Positions 16,909 through 26,630 of a stretch of DNA of 64,000 nucleotides are shown piece after piece. The notes under the pieces are model-generated. The model worked only from the letters and a program-made list of their open reading frames with translations, searched no databases and was not told the DNA's origin. This stretch comes from Chryseobacterium sp. G0186 (lineage in GTDB: Bacteria; Bacteroidota; Bacteroidia; Flavobacteriales; Weeksellaceae): NCBI RefSeq assembly GCF_003815675.1, contig NZ_CP033918.1, positions 930,001 through 994,000 of the forward strand, written 5' to 3'. Both the position numbers and the translations under genes were made by a program. Every line of letters starts with the position of its first letter. The first letter of the stretch is position 1.

Positions 16909-17817
16909 ATGAAAGAAATTGTGTTGATTACAGGCGCCAGTGGTTTGATTGCCAAGGAACTGGCTAAAAAGATAGGAAATGACTACCATTTAAGGTTTCT
17001 CACCCGAAAAAAGAAGCAGGACAATGAGTATGAATGGGATTTAGAAAAAAAGACTATTGATGAATCTGCACTGGAGAATGTTTCTCATATCATTCACCTT
17101 GCAGGCGCCAATATCTCGGAAAAACGTTGGACAGAGGAAAGAAAAAAGGAACTTATTGCCAGTAGAATAGATTCAGCAGGGTTACTTTTAAATACCTTGA
17201 AGAAAAAAAACATTACGCTTAAGTCTTTTATTTCTGCTTCAGGGATTAATTATTATGGTACGGAAACCACAGAAAAAATTTATACAGAAAATGATCCTGC
17301 CGGCAGTGATTTTTTAAGTGAAGTAGTTGTTCTTTGGGAAAAAGCAGCGGATGACTTTATGGAACAACATATGGCTGAAAGAGTTGTCAAGATACGAACA
17401 GCAGTAGTCCTGTCTGAAAAAGATGGTGCCTTAAAGAAAATGCTACCCCCTATTAAGTATTATATTGGATCTCCTCTTGGAAATGGAAAACAATATATGC
17501 CATGGATTCATATTGAAGATATTTGTTCAATTTATGAATTGGCTTTAAAGAATTCTGATATGAATGGTGCTTATAATGCCGTTTCTCCGCAGCATACCAC
17601 GAATGCCGATTTAACGAAAAAAATTGCGGAGGTCTTGAAAAAACCTCTATTCTTACCTAATGTGCCGGGGTTTGTGCTAAGACTCATGTTTGGTGAACTG
17701 GCAACGGCTATTCTTGAGGGCTCAAGGGCTTCTTCACAGAAAATTCAGGATGCAGGTTTTCAATTTAGATTTCCAGATCTGAAAGAGGCTTTAAAAGATT
17801 TATTAAAGACTCAATAA
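16909..17817 (+). CDS. TIGR01777-type NAD(P)-dependent epimerase/oxidoreductase
   Basis: 302 residues, an extended short-chain dehydrogenase fold. The N-terminal nucleotide-binding loop is GASGLIAKELAKKI (about residues 8-21); HIIHLAGANISEKRW and FISASGINYYG carry the family's active-site region, with Tyr in the latter. MPWIHIEDIC and YNAVSPQHTTN are conserved in the YfcH or TIGR01777 group. The physiological substrate of this family is not known. Cytoplasmic. It is followed after 35 bases by a Nudix hydrolase. Confidence 0.9.
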   Translation: MKEIVLITGASGLIAKELAKKIGNDYHLRFLTRKKKQDNEYEWDLEKKTIDESALENVSHIIHLAGANISEKRWTEERKKELIASRIDSAGLLLNTLKKKNITLKSFISASGINYYGTETTEKIYTENDPAGSDFLSEVVVLWEKAADDFMEQHMAERVVKIRTAVVLSEKDGALKKMLPPIKYYIGSPLGNGKQYMPWIHIEDICSIYELALKNSDMNGAYNAVSPQHTTNADLTKKIAEVLKKPLFLPNVPGFVLRLMFGELATAILEGSRASSQKIQDAGFQFRFPDLKEALKDLLKTQ

Positions 17818-17852
17818 TTATTAAAACAAGATAAAAATATACACCGCTATAT

Positions 17853-18434
17853 ATGCAAAATCCTACTATTAATATTCTAAAAACAGATATTTTATCAGAC
17901 AATTGGTACATCTTGAACAAAGTGACTTTCACCGTTCTAAAAAAGGATGGAACCACCGAAACCCAAAGCAGAGAGGCCTATGACCGCGGAAATGGAGCGG
18001 TTATCTTACTTTACAATACAAAATCCAATACCGTTATCCTTACCAGACAATTCCGGTTACCCACCTACATCAATGGAAATACGACAGGAATGCTTATTGA
18101 GGCCTGTGCCGGACTTTTAGATAATGACAACCCTGAAGACTGCATCAAGCGGGAAACGGAAGAGGAAACCGGGTATAAGATTTCCAAGGTTGAAAAAATT
18201 TTTGAGGCTTATATGTCTCCCGGCTCGGTCACAGAAATTCTTTATTTCTTCATCGCCGAGTATTCCAATGATATGAAAATCACCAATGGTGGTGGCCTTG
18301 AAGAGGAAGGAGAGAATATTGAAGTCTTGGAGATCGCTTTTGATGAAGCTATTTCAATGATTGATACCGGGGAGATCAGGGATGCAAAAACGATAATGCT
18401 TTTACAGCATTTAAGGATTAAGGGAATTTTATAA
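17853..18434 (+). CDS. Nudix hydrolase, NudK-like
   Basis: 193 residues. The Nudix box lies at about residues 86-108 and contains REx2EExG as RETEEETG (100-107). The preceding GNGAVILLYN and VILTRQFRLPTYINGN segments, and TGMLIEACAGLLD before the box, match the GDP-mannose or ADP-sugar pyrophosphatase group (NudK, NudF). It would hydrolyse a nucleoside diphosphate linked to a sugar or similar group, using Mg2+. It is probably co-transcribed with the epimerase 35 bases upstream. Substrate choice within the group cannot be read from the sequence. Confidence 0.9.
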   Translation: MQNPTINILKTDILSDNWYILNKVTFTVLKKDGTTETQSREAYDRGNGAVILLYNTKSNTVILTRQFRLPTYINGNTTGMLIEACAGLLDNDNPEDCIKRETEEETGYKISKVEKIFEAYMSPGSVTEILYFFIAEYSNDMKITNGGGLEEEGENIEVLEIAFDEAISMIDTGEIRDAKTIMLLQHLRIKGIL

Positions 18435-18439
18435 GTATT

Positions 18440-18485
18440 TGTACAATGTAGGTTGTAAGATGTACAATGTAAAAAGTATAATGTA
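18440..18485 (+). repeat. Short direct repeats TGTACAATGTA
   Basis: Two exact copies of the 11-mer TGTACAATGTA (18440-18450 and 18461-18471) with a degenerate third copy (GTATAATGTA, 18476-18485) fill most of the gap between the Nudix gene and the DUF2306 gene. They could be leftovers of an intergenic repeat family. Confidence 0.6.
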
Positions 18486-18531
18486 TTTTTAATGACATTA
18501 TAGTTTGTAGAGGAATAAGGGCTTGATAAAC

Positions 18532-19167
18532 ATGATAAAATCGTTCGGAATAAAGATTATGAAAATAATGGCTGTATTTTCAGTCATTATTTTTAGTATT
18601 CTGATGCTGAAAACAATTTCCCAATATACTTCTCTTGATAAAAATGTAGGATTTCTTGCTTTTAAACAACAGGTAATCGACAATCCGTATTGGATGACCT
18701 TTTTCTACATTCATATTTTCTCCATTACGCTTTGTCTTTTGGCAGGGCTGACACAGTTTTCGGAACGGTTTTTAAATGAAAATAAAAAACTGCACAGAAT
18801 CATTGGAAAGATTTATGTTTATAACATTCTTCTCATTAATGTTCCGGCTTGCTTTGTCCTGGGATTTTTTTCAAATGGCGGATTAATCGGAATTACAGGA
18901 TTTCTGATTCAGGATGTTCTTTGGGCGTTTTTTACAGTTAAGGCTATCCTTTTCATTAAAAAAGGAAATGTGACAAGCCATAAAAACTATATGATTCTAA
19001 GTTATGCTATCACAACAACTGCCATTACATTCCGAATCATTAAAAATGGATTCTATAATGAAAAATACTATGATTATGAGCTTTTCTATGGTTTCAATGT
19101 ATGGTTGGCCCTTGCTATCAACCTATTGATTGCTTATTTAATTATCAGGAGAACCACCCTTCACTAA
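18532..19167 (+). CDS. DUF2306 family membrane protein
   Basis: 211 residues from the ATG at 18532; a TTG three codons earlier is less likely. Six or so hydrophobic segments are visible (about residues 12-28, 50-72, 90-110, 115-132, 146-164, 185-206). The second loop has LHRIIGKIYVYNIL, with the His-Arg pair typical of DUF2306, a family related in layout to cytochrome-b-like or ferric-reductase-like membrane proteins. SHKNYMILSYA later also fits. The function of the family is unknown. The stop overlaps by four bases the stop of a convergent small gene. Confidence 0.8.
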   Translation: MIKSFGIKIMKIMAVFSVIIFSILMLKTISQYTSLDKNVGFLAFKQQVIDNPYWMTFFYIHIFSITLCLLAGLTQFSERFLNENKKLHRIIGKIYVYNILLINVPACFVLGFFSNGGLIGITGFLIQDVLWAFFTVKAILFIKKGNVTSHKNYMILSYAITTTAITFRIIKNGFYNEKYYDYELFYGFNVWLALAINLLIAYLIIRRTTLH

Positions 19168-19388
19168 CGCTCAAAGGAGACATTCGTCAGGAAAATAACC
19201 ACCGCCGTAAAAAATATCGCTAAAAACGAAACAAGGAAAACCAGCACATTTAAAAATACAGCATAATTAGTCTTCATGGTCCATCTTTTAAAGAAACGCA
19301 TAACAAGGTAAGCAACTCCTGCGAAAAGAGCCAAAATAAGAATGAAATAAAGAAGTTCCCAATCTATATAATTAAGTTCCCAGCCCAT
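19164..19388 (-). CDS. Small two-helix membrane protein
   Basis: 74 residues with two hydrophobic segments (about residues 12-31 and 43-67) around a basic loop (RFFKRWTMK). I do not recognise a family. It is convergent with the DUF2306 gene and overlaps its end by four bases. The reading frame, the membrane pattern and the basic loop on one side make it a plausible inner-membrane protein, but a chance frame cannot be ruled out. Confidence 0.55.
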   Translation of the reverse strand: MGWELNYIDWELLYFILILALFAGVAYLVMRFFKRWTMKTNYAVFLNVLVFLVSFLAIFFTAVVIFLTNVSFER

Positions 19389-19598
19389 AAAATTATTTTA
19401 ATTCAATATAATCAAAATTTCCCTGAAAAGAAGAATGAATCTTACCTTTAGTGAAAAAAATAAACCATTAAGATCTTCTTAAATTGTTGAGGAAATTAAG
19501 ATAAAATCATATTGATTGGAGTAGGCAATACCTTTAAGAGTATACCTCATCTTTATTTTATTATATCCTTATTCAATCTTAATGGTTTATTTTATTAT

Positions 19599-22061
19599 TT
19601 ACATTTCATTTTCCTCTCCGAAATTTTTCCAGTACTCATATTTCTGTGCATCTGCAAAATCCGCATCTTCCTTATAATAATACAGAAGTCTCTCTAAAGC
19701 ATGATAGTATGTGGAATATTCTAATGCTTTTTCAAAATGTTTTATTGCTTTTTTTGTGTTTTGCTTCACTTCAAATCCTTCATCATAAAGAATTCCGTAA
19801 TAGATATCGGAGTACGTATTTTCGCTGTCTTTTTTTAGATAACGCTGAAGGTTGGCAAAATCTTTTTTCTGATAATAGATCTCAGATATCTTATCTTCAT
19901 TGAAGCGGAATTTCTTTTCTGCTTTCTTATAATATTCCAGGGCTATATCATAATCCTTCAATACATGATCGCCGTAAAAATACAGATGTCCCAGATTCTG
20001 TAAAGCCAAGCCATTTCCCAATTCTGCAGACTTCTGAAAACACTTTAAAGCTTTTTTTATATTCTGAATGCAGCCTATGCCATTTTGATAATGATACCCC
20101 AGATTATTCCATGCATAAGGATGATTCTGTAGTGCTGCCTTTTCATACAACGCAATACCTTTTTTAAGATCATAAAACTTAGGAGGATTCTCATCATTGG
20201 TATAAATAAAACCCAATTCCACCATCATATTGGCATCACCTCTATCTACTCCTATGGTATAGAGTCTGATTGCTTCTTTAATGTTTCCCTCTTTAGAATA
20301 TTGCTCAGCCTGTGATGCTAGCGTTGCATTATCAAAATAAGCTTCGTATCCTGACCCAATCTTATTTTTCCAGGATGCATAGAAATTAAGGAAATGATGC
20401 TGATCTTTTCCACGCAGATTATATTTTTTTTCATATAAGCTTCCCAGCTGAAAATCAGAAACCTGATGTAATTTTCTTTCCATATCCAGGATCAACATTT
20501 CCTTTCCTTTGAAAAGACAAAGTAACTGTTCATCATAGTCTATACCCTCACAGATATAATCGTAAAGATCACTTTTAGTATCTGTTTTCTGATCATAATA
20601 AAACATTCCTCCTGAAATACTAATACGGAAAACTTCGTGCTTACAGGCTTCAATTTTTTTATAGTCCTTGGATGACGGAATCAGCCAGCGGTCTTCTGAT
20701 GCAGAGTATAAACCTATTCCATTCTGATCGGAAAGCACAAAAACATTGGTCATAAACTGGGAATACCAGTCTCTGTGAAAATTTTCTATGGTATGATCTT
20801 GAAGCCGGAACTGACCATGTTCTGTATCATACATATACCATACCTGAGATTTTTTGTAGGCAAAAGCAGTATAACCATGCTCACTCAGGGTCATCATGAT
20901 ATCTATATCCGAATCCAGAATAGTTCCGTCAGGCTTTATAACGTGGGTCTTTTTTTGGAATTTATTAGGGTTTACCTTATAATATCCATTTGATATAGGA
21001 GCCAATGAATCTTCAGGATGCTCTCCGAAGTAAACTCCATCTAAAGTATAATATGATCTCTTGGATGTCCCTGATTTTTTGGAATAGATAAGGTCGTTGT
21101 AATCAAATTCAAAAGGAGTATCTGAATGTTTTGCAATGATCTGCTTATTGGATAGGTTTATCACATAATAATTTCCATCCTTTTTTACATTAAAAAGTCC
21201 GTTATACCAAAGGATTTCCAGGTCTTCGTACTCACATGGAATCATCATTTCTCCGGAGCTAATATCAATCACTCCTTGTTTACCGCCAATTTCTATATGG
21301 CCATAGTACTTTTCATGGATAAAAAAAGGATCAAAGGCATTATCATAAGTACATTCAATAAGAACTTTACCATCATTCCTCAGGTATCCGAATTTTCCGT
21401 TTTTCTTTGCAACAGCAATTCCATTTTCATTGAACATAAAGATTTCATCGTAAATGGCAGGAGTTACTATATTGCCTTTAATATCCTTTAGTCCCCAAAG
21501 CTCATTTTCTTCAAAGGCTTCGGAGGGATTTTTATACAGTTCCTCATTCCAATAGCCCAGACCATACTCAATCCAGTCTGTTTCCAGTACATCTAAAAAG
21601 GAATTGTATCCATATCTTGCAAAAACCTCCTTTTCCAGCCAGGCAAGATTCTGATTTTCCATGGCCTTATCATAGAGTTTATTTTTTTCCTGAATTTCCA
21701 AGACCCATTCTTTAGCCTGCTCTTTATGACTTTCCTCATTCATGTTGAATACATCCGTTGCATTCATGGAAAAGGTATCATAAGGAAGAGCCTCCAGAAA
21801 CTCAAACATTTTGTTAACCGGCTCGTAATATGTTTTTTTATAATTGAGCTGATAATGATCTGCCAACAGCTGATAGAAACGTCTTAATCTTAAAACTCCT
21901 TCTTCCTTATCAAAATAGAGCAACTTCCCTTGTGATCTGGGATTTCCTCCAAATAAAGGCATGAACAGCTCAGGGATTGCATAATTCCATTCACCAAGAT
22001 AATGGGAATAGCTTTCTTTGGTTTCTAATTCAAAATTATATATATAAATACGGTGTGCCAT
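19599..22061 (-). CDS. WG-repeat and Sel1/TPR-repeat protein
   Basis: 820 residues without a signal peptide. Residues about 190-340 hold WG repeats (GLKDIKGNIVTPAIYDEI, FGYLRNDGKVLIECTYD, GVIDISSGEMMIPCEYEDL), a beta-rich repeat. Residues about 600-800 hold Sel1-like or TPR repeats, such as AALQNHPYAWNNLGYHYQNG followed by NIKKALKCFQKSAELGNGLA. The N-terminus (1-140) is a domain I do not recognise. Both repeat types mediate protein contacts. The gene starts 18 bases after the 768-aa TPR gene stops, so the two are almost surely one operon and may form a scaffold together. Confidence 0.88.
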   Translation of the reverse strand: MAHRIYIYNFELETKESYSHYLGEWNYAIPELFMPLFGGNPRSQGKLLYFDKEEGVLRLRRFYQLLADHYQLNYKKTYYEPVNKMFEFLEALPYDTFSMNATDVFNMNEESHKEQAKEWVLEIQEKNKLYDKAMENQNLAWLEKEVFARYGYNSFLDVLETDWIEYGLGYWNEELYKNPSEAFEENELWGLKDIKGNIVTPAIYDEIFMFNENGIAVAKKNGKFGYLRNDGKVLIECTYDNAFDPFFIHEKYYGHIEIGGKQGVIDISSGEMMIPCEYEDLEILWYNGLFNVKKDGNYYVINLSNKQIIAKHSDTPFEFDYNDLIYSKKSGTSKRSYYTLDGVYFGEHPEDSLAPISNGYYKVNPNKFQKKTHVIKPDGTILDSDIDIMMTLSEHGYTAFAYKKSQVWYMYDTEHGQFRLQDHTIENFHRDWYSQFMTNVFVLSDQNGIGLYSASEDRWLIPSSKDYKKIEACKHEVFRISISGGMFYYDQKTDTKSDLYDYICEGIDYDEQLLCLFKGKEMLILDMERKLHQVSDFQLGSLYEKKYNLRGKDQHHFLNFYASWKNKIGSGYEAYFDNATLASQAEQYSKEGNIKEAIRLYTIGVDRGDANMMVELGFIYTNDENPPKFYDLKKGIALYEKAALQNHPYAWNNLGYHYQNGIGCIQNIKKALKCFQKSAELGNGLALQNLGHLYFYGDHVLKDYDIALEYYKKAEKKFRFNEDKISEIYYQKKDFANLQRYLKKDSENTYSDIYYGILYDEGFEVKQNTKKAIKHFEKALEYSTYYHALERLLYYYKEDADFADAQKYEYWKNFGEENEM

Positions 22062-22079
22062 ATCTTTTACTTTTAGCTG

Positions 22080-24386
22080 TTAAAATCCAAACTTAGAAAA
22101 CAATCCCGGTTTTTTCCATGAAGCCTTATATTCATCAGCTATTGGATTATAATCAGAAAATAATTGTACATAATCTAAAACCGTATGAGCTTCTTTAAGG
22201 TTTCCGGTCTGGTATAGTACAACTGCCTTTGACAACTCAACATTTTCCATCAGACTGTCATATCCCCACTCTTCTTCATTATAGATTTTAGAAAACCTCT
22301 CTGCCAGCATTAGAGTCTCATTCTTATTATTTAGCTTCTCATAAACCTGCACTCCATAGCTTAACCAAAGAACATAGTCCTCAGGACTCATTACCTCTGC
22401 ATTTTCAGCATCATATTGAGTAAATATGGAGACAGCCTCGGTGTATTCTCCCTGAAAGTAATCGCTTTTTACAATCATATAAAGGGTTTTAGCCTTATCA
22501 AAATCATCCAACAGGAAATCTTTTTTATTTTCCAGATAGTTTTTGGCAGCCAGGGCTACTTTTTTATAATTTTCCTCTTCATTATAAATCTGCATCAATG
22601 CATATTGTGGATTAGGTTCCTGCGGGAAACGTTCTGCCAGGTCTTCATAATAGGATTGTCTGGTAGTATGATCCTCATTTTCCAAGCGCAGATAAAGGAT
22701 TCCCTCCAAAACATTTTTGCCTGCTTCCAGATCTCTGTAATCATAATCATTAATCTCATGAGCCTGTGTTTGCTTATAGAAATAGTGAAGCGCTTCTTCA
22801 GCATCTGCATACACTTCAGGTGACCCTAACAAACCCCGAATTTCTATCTGACGAGCTCTATAATAAAGGTTTTTATAAAAATAATCTTCATTCTCATCAT
22901 CATACAGTCCAAAATAATTGTTGAGAGCCGTTTCTGCTTTTTCATGGTCTTCCTCATGCAATAAAGAATCAATCATTACCAGATGAAGTTCCCTGAACTC
23001 TGAATATTCTAATCCCTCGGAGGCAACCTTTATGGCAGAAAGATGATCTCCCAGTAAGGAATGTTTAATCGCCAGATTATTACAGCACATGGCCCTTGTG
23101 TGCAGATCGTTGTGATAGTCACTTTCAAACTGTTCTTCTTCATAATATCTTTGAAATGCATCATAAGCCTGCTGATACACCATGCCATGCACTTCAGTCC
23201 ATTTAATCTGATCTTCCTCATCTTCTAATGCCTCAATGAATTCATTAAAACAAACCCCTTCATTGTAAATATCCGTTGGCCAATCTGTGAAAGACGGAAG
23301 CTCAGACGGTATGATTTTGTGAAGCTGATACTCAGCTTCTACTTTTCGCCTCCAGGCTGTTGCATTGGAGGATAATTCTACCGCTTTTTCCAGTAATGGA
23401 ATAGCTTCGGAATATCGTTCTGCCTCATAAAAATAAGTTCCGGCAAAATGATACCCGGAGAAAATCTGCGGATGGTTATGGATAACCTCAAGAGCATGCT
23501 GCTTATAAAAATCTTCTGAAATATTCAGTAAATCAGCATAATTCCTCTCAATGATGAGTTGATAATAGAAAACATCAGGATGGCTGAATCCGTTTTGAAT
23601 CAGTTCAGCAAAACGATGATGCCATTCTACCAGTTTTTCCTGTATATGTAAAGCACTATTGCTTCCTTTGATCGCCTTTAACATCATCTGAAGAGAAAGT
23701 TCGGGTGCATTATTTTCGTAGGCAATATCAGCAAGATTGATGAAGTCATATTCATCTCTGCTTACAAAAGTAGCATGCTCTTTCTCAATAAGGGCAGTAA
23801 GTTCTTCTCCTGAAACCATCTTTTCACGATCCAGCAGATAGATCTTTTTGATCCAGAACAGGGAGGTGTTTTTATCCCTCAGCTCTCGATTATCAGCAAA
23901 TTCTCTATGGAAATAGTACATTCCAGCCTCAAGGCTATTTAAAAGGGCCTTACTTTCGCTTTTTCCTAAGGATTCATATATCTTTACTAAAAAATCGTAA
24001 CCATAGACTTCGTTTTCAGCATCGTCCAGTAAACGTTCTGCATAGCCTATGAATTCGGATTTATTTTCTTCTGTGATATGCTTTTTTATTCTGCCTATCT
24101 GCATCAAAGTATATTCGTTGCCTAAAGGATAGTTCAGGATATTGTAAAGGGCTCTGAGATTGTTGGGATTCACTGTTAGGATTCTGCGAAGATAAGGGAT
24201 CACCTTGTCGCGTATAGCTTCGTAAGCTTCTTCATGTCCCTCATCATAAACCCTGTCATGATAGGCTACTGCCATTAAAAATAGGGTATCTTCATCTTCA
24301 GGGTGAGATAATAAATATTGTTCTCCTTCTGCAATACACTGTTCCAGGTCTCCCTGATAAAACAGTTGTTCTAAATTGTGGTACAT
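22080..24386 (-). CDS. Large TPR-repeat protein
   Basis: 768 residues, cytoplasmic. Helical repeats run through the chain: LEQCIAEGEQYLLSHPEDED at the start, FAGTYFYEAERYSEAIPLLEKA around residues 320-340, and further units toward the C-terminus (NLKEAHTVLDYVQLF). Many units are degenerate, so this is a TPR-like solenoid by helix pattern rather than by strict consensus. It is the first gene of a two-gene operon with the WG/Sel1 protein 18 bases downstream. A 16-bp palindrome lies about 40 bases upstream at 24427-24442. Function unknown; paired scaffold proteins are my inference. Confidence 0.87.
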   Translation of the reverse strand: MYHNLEQLFYQGDLEQCIAEGEQYLLSHPEDEDTLFLMAVAYHDRVYDEGHEEAYEAIRDKVIPYLRRILTVNPNNLRALYNILNYPLGNEYTLMQIGRIKKHITEENKSEFIGYAERLLDDAENEVYGYDFLVKIYESLGKSESKALLNSLEAGMYYFHREFADNRELRDKNTSLFWIKKIYLLDREKMVSGEELTALIEKEHATFVSRDEYDFINLADIAYENNAPELSLQMMLKAIKGSNSALHIQEKLVEWHHRFAELIQNGFSHPDVFYYQLIIERNYADLLNISEDFYKQHALEVIHNHPQIFSGYHFAGTYFYEAERYSEAIPLLEKAVELSSNATAWRRKVEAEYQLHKIIPSELPSFTDWPTDIYNEGVCFNEFIEALEDEEDQIKWTEVHGMVYQQAYDAFQRYYEEEQFESDYHNDLHTRAMCCNNLAIKHSLLGDHLSAIKVASEGLEYSEFRELHLVMIDSLLHEEDHEKAETALNNYFGLYDDENEDYFYKNLYYRARQIEIRGLLGSPEVYADAEEALHYFYKQTQAHEINDYDYRDLEAGKNVLEGILYLRLENEDHTTRQSYYEDLAERFPQEPNPQYALMQIYNEEENYKKVALAAKNYLENKKDFLLDDFDKAKTLYMIVKSDYFQGEYTEAVSIFTQYDAENAEVMSPEDYVLWLSYGVQVYEKLNNKNETLMLAERFSKIYNEEEWGYDSLMENVELSKAVVLYQTGNLKEAHTVLDYVQLFSDYNPIADEYKASWKKPGLFSKFGF

Positions 24387-24780
24387 TATTAATATTTTGT
24401 TCTGTAATTCTATCGTTGCATTTCCTATCTGCTAAAGCAGATTCAGGTTTTACATGATATGGTATGCAAAATATAAAAAAACAAAGGGAAAAACAAACCA
24501 CAATAGCTATAAAAATAGAAGAATTAACCTAAGAGCAAAAGGTTCTAGTATTTAGTTTTTGAATTTAAAACCTCAATTTTACGCCAAAATTCAGGAAATT
24601 CAGACGCAATGCATATGAGACCGTAAAAGCATTGTGCAACCGCCTGTTTAAAGCAAAAAATTAAAATTCTCATTAAATCACAAAAATCAATAGATAAAAT
24701 TGATCTAATTCTTTAATTTTCAAATTTAAAGCCTTAATTTTGCATAGAAATTTTAGAAAATTCGGATTCTTCCTACAACT
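24387..24780. other. 394-base divergent intergenic region
   Basis: It separates the TPR operon (minus strand) from a secreted protein gene (plus strand). I see a 16-bp palindrome ATCTGCT-AA-AGCAGAT at 24427-24442, near the TPR start, and an imperfect direct repeat of about 55 bases (24549-24603 and 24708-24766). The second copy contains a good promoter for the plus-strand gene. No further coding frame is convincing. Confidence 0.5.
24712..24742 (+). promoter_or_regulatory. Promoter of the secreted protein gene at 24781
   Basis: TTTA (24712-24715), a 19-base spacer and TAATTTTG (24735-24742) fit the Bacteroidetes pattern TTTG-N19-TAnnTTTG with one mismatch. Transcription would start near 24748, giving a leader of about 33 bases. 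Confidence 0.55.
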
Positions 24781-25551
24781 ATGCGCATGAAAAAAATGAT
24801 GATTGGGCTTTCTTTAGTCTTATCTGTTACTGTTTGGGGACAAAAAAACCCTGTAAAAACCAATAATCTGACACCATACAGCTATCAGACATTCAATTGT
24901 GACAACAAGGGATATTTTGATGCTACCAAATATGAAAAAGAAGAAATAGACGGGGTAAATAAACTGTTATATAAATTCAACGGGGTTCATTTTGATACCA
25001 ACCCTATCTTTAAGCTTTCCAGCCTTGAAGATGTTCGTAAAAACAAGGATATCCATTTAGAAAATCTGGAAAAACAATATCAGGAAAAGAAAAAGGAACT
25101 TTATAGTCTTAAGGTGATCAACCTTCCTGTGTGGAATAGATTGTATGAGGAAACAATACAAACTTTCGAAAATGAGTATGAGCTGAATAAAGAAGAAATC
25201 ATGGCCTTTTCCGATCCTTCTTCATTGAAAAACAGTAAGTTTTATGCCACATGCAAAGAATCTATTGATGCCATATCTTCTCCAGACAGAGAAAAGATGT
25301 TTGCTTCATGGAAAATGTTTACAGAACTTAAGAGCAAAAACAATGCTGATCCACAAGGGGTAATGACAAGATTCAATGCTAAAATGGATGATCCTCAAAG
25401 GGAAGATTATGCCCTGATTGATATGATCGGCCTTAGTTTCCATAACTGTGCCAACAGCAGCTTCAGACAGAGACGTGATGATGAAGGAACTGTTTACAAA
25501 AACTTTGACAAAATCTTCACAAAGCTGAAGAGAAATTGTGATGAGCCGTAA
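24781..25551 (+). CDS. Secreted protein of unknown function
   Basis: 256 residues. A Sec signal peptide covers the first 20 or so residues (KKMMIGLSLVLSVTVWG, cut before QKN). The mature protein is charged and helical with a KKKELYSLKV coil in the middle and three later cysteines (CKESIDA, FHNCANSS, KRNCDEP) that could form disulfides in the periplasm. I do not recognise the family. The first ATG (24781) or the third codon ATG (24787) may be the start. The next gene encodes another secreted protein, but a gap of about 180 bases with its own promoter-like sequence separates them. Confidence 0.75.
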   Translation: MRMKKMMIGLSLVLSVTVWGQKNPVKTNNLTPYSYQTFNCDNKGYFDATKYEKEEIDGVNKLLYKFNGVHFDTNPIFKLSSLEDVRKNKDIHLENLEKQYQEKKKELYSLKVINLPVWNRLYEETIQTFENEYELNKEEIMAFSDPSSLKNSKFYATCKESIDAISSPDREKMFASWKMFTELKSKNNADPQGVMTRFNAKMDDPQREDYALIDMIGLSFHNCANSSFRQRRDDEGTVYKNFDKIFTKLKRNCDEP

Positions 25552-25734
25552 TGGATAGAAAGAGGTAAGAAGAAAATATTATAATGACAGTACTCAGTTT
25601 GGGTACTGTTTTTTGTTTAAAAGTGTTGAGATAAAAGCATAAGGTTAATGAACGGTTAAGGGAGAGTTAATGGCTTTCTGTTTCTTTGCTGAGGTTATAA
25701 ATAGATCTATTTTCGCGGGATTACTAACACTCGC

Positions 25735-26630
25735 ATGGATTTTATTTATATTTTTTTACGGCTTTCATCAGTATGGCTGTTTCTGCACAAAGAAACCCTA
25801 CCGTTATTCCTTTTTCTTTGGAAAACAATTCTGTCTATATCCATTGTAAAGTTAATGATGCAGACAATGTTAAGTTTCTATTCGATACCGGAGCGGATGG
25901 TTCTGTCATTACCATCAATTCTAAAAAGAAACTGGCTCTGAAAATTGATGGAAAATCTGAAAACAAAGGTTCAAACGGAGTGAATACTGTTGATTACAGC
26001 AGCCACAATACCATACAATTCGGAGATATACAGAAAACCGATATTCTCTTTACCCTGATTCCCTACGGAGATGTAAATTTTGACGGTGTCTTCGGAACAG
26101 ATCTGATGAAAGGGAAGATTGTTGAGATTGACTATCACAAAAATGTCATCCGATTCTATGATGAAAATGACTCCTCCATTGATTTTTCAGGGTATGAAAA
26201 AATGAAACTTCATATGATCGATAATTACCCGGCTATAGAAAGCAGTATCACTGCAAATGGTAAAGAATATTCAGGATTATTCGGTCTTGATTCCGGAGCG
26301 GATGATGCCCTTACTATTGCTTCTCCATATGCCAAAAAGAATGCTCTGATCAATCCCATGAAAAATATTGGAAAAGCAACTGCACAAGGTTCTGATAGCT
26401 CTGCTTATGAAATGCCTGTGGTACTTTGTCCATCCATTCAGTTTGCCCAAAAATACCTTTATAATGTTCCGATCACCCTTTCAGGTTCTACAGAAGGAAT
26501 TGATGCTACAGAAAAGATGGCCGGATTTTTTGGGAATAGTTTTCTAAAAAGGTTCAATACGATTATAGACTTTAAGAACCAGTTTATTTATTTTAAGCTC
26601 AATAAGAATTTGTATTCGGAGTTTAATTAA
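25735..26630 (+). pseudogene. Retropepsin-like aspartic protease with a frameshifted signal peptide
   Basis: The main frame (25773-26630, 285 residues from its first ATG) has two aspartic-protease half-domains: FLFDTGADGSVIT near residue 35 and FGLDSGADDALTI near residue 165. Upstream of 25773 this frame encodes a hydrophobic signal-peptide core ending in MAVSAQ but has no start codon before a stop at 25725. The ATG at 25735 lies in the next frame. One extra T in the T7 tract at 25751-25757 would join them to give MDFIYIFFTAFISMAVSA and cleavage before Gln. So either this is a real inactivating or phase-variable slip, or a homopolymer sequencing error. The alternative is a cytoplasmic protein starting at 25773. 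Catalytic aspartates are intact. Confidence 0.7.

Noticed and set aside
24781..26630. Joint operon of the two secreted proteins
   Set aside because: A gap of about 180 bases lies between them and the first has its own promoter; co-transcription is not supported.
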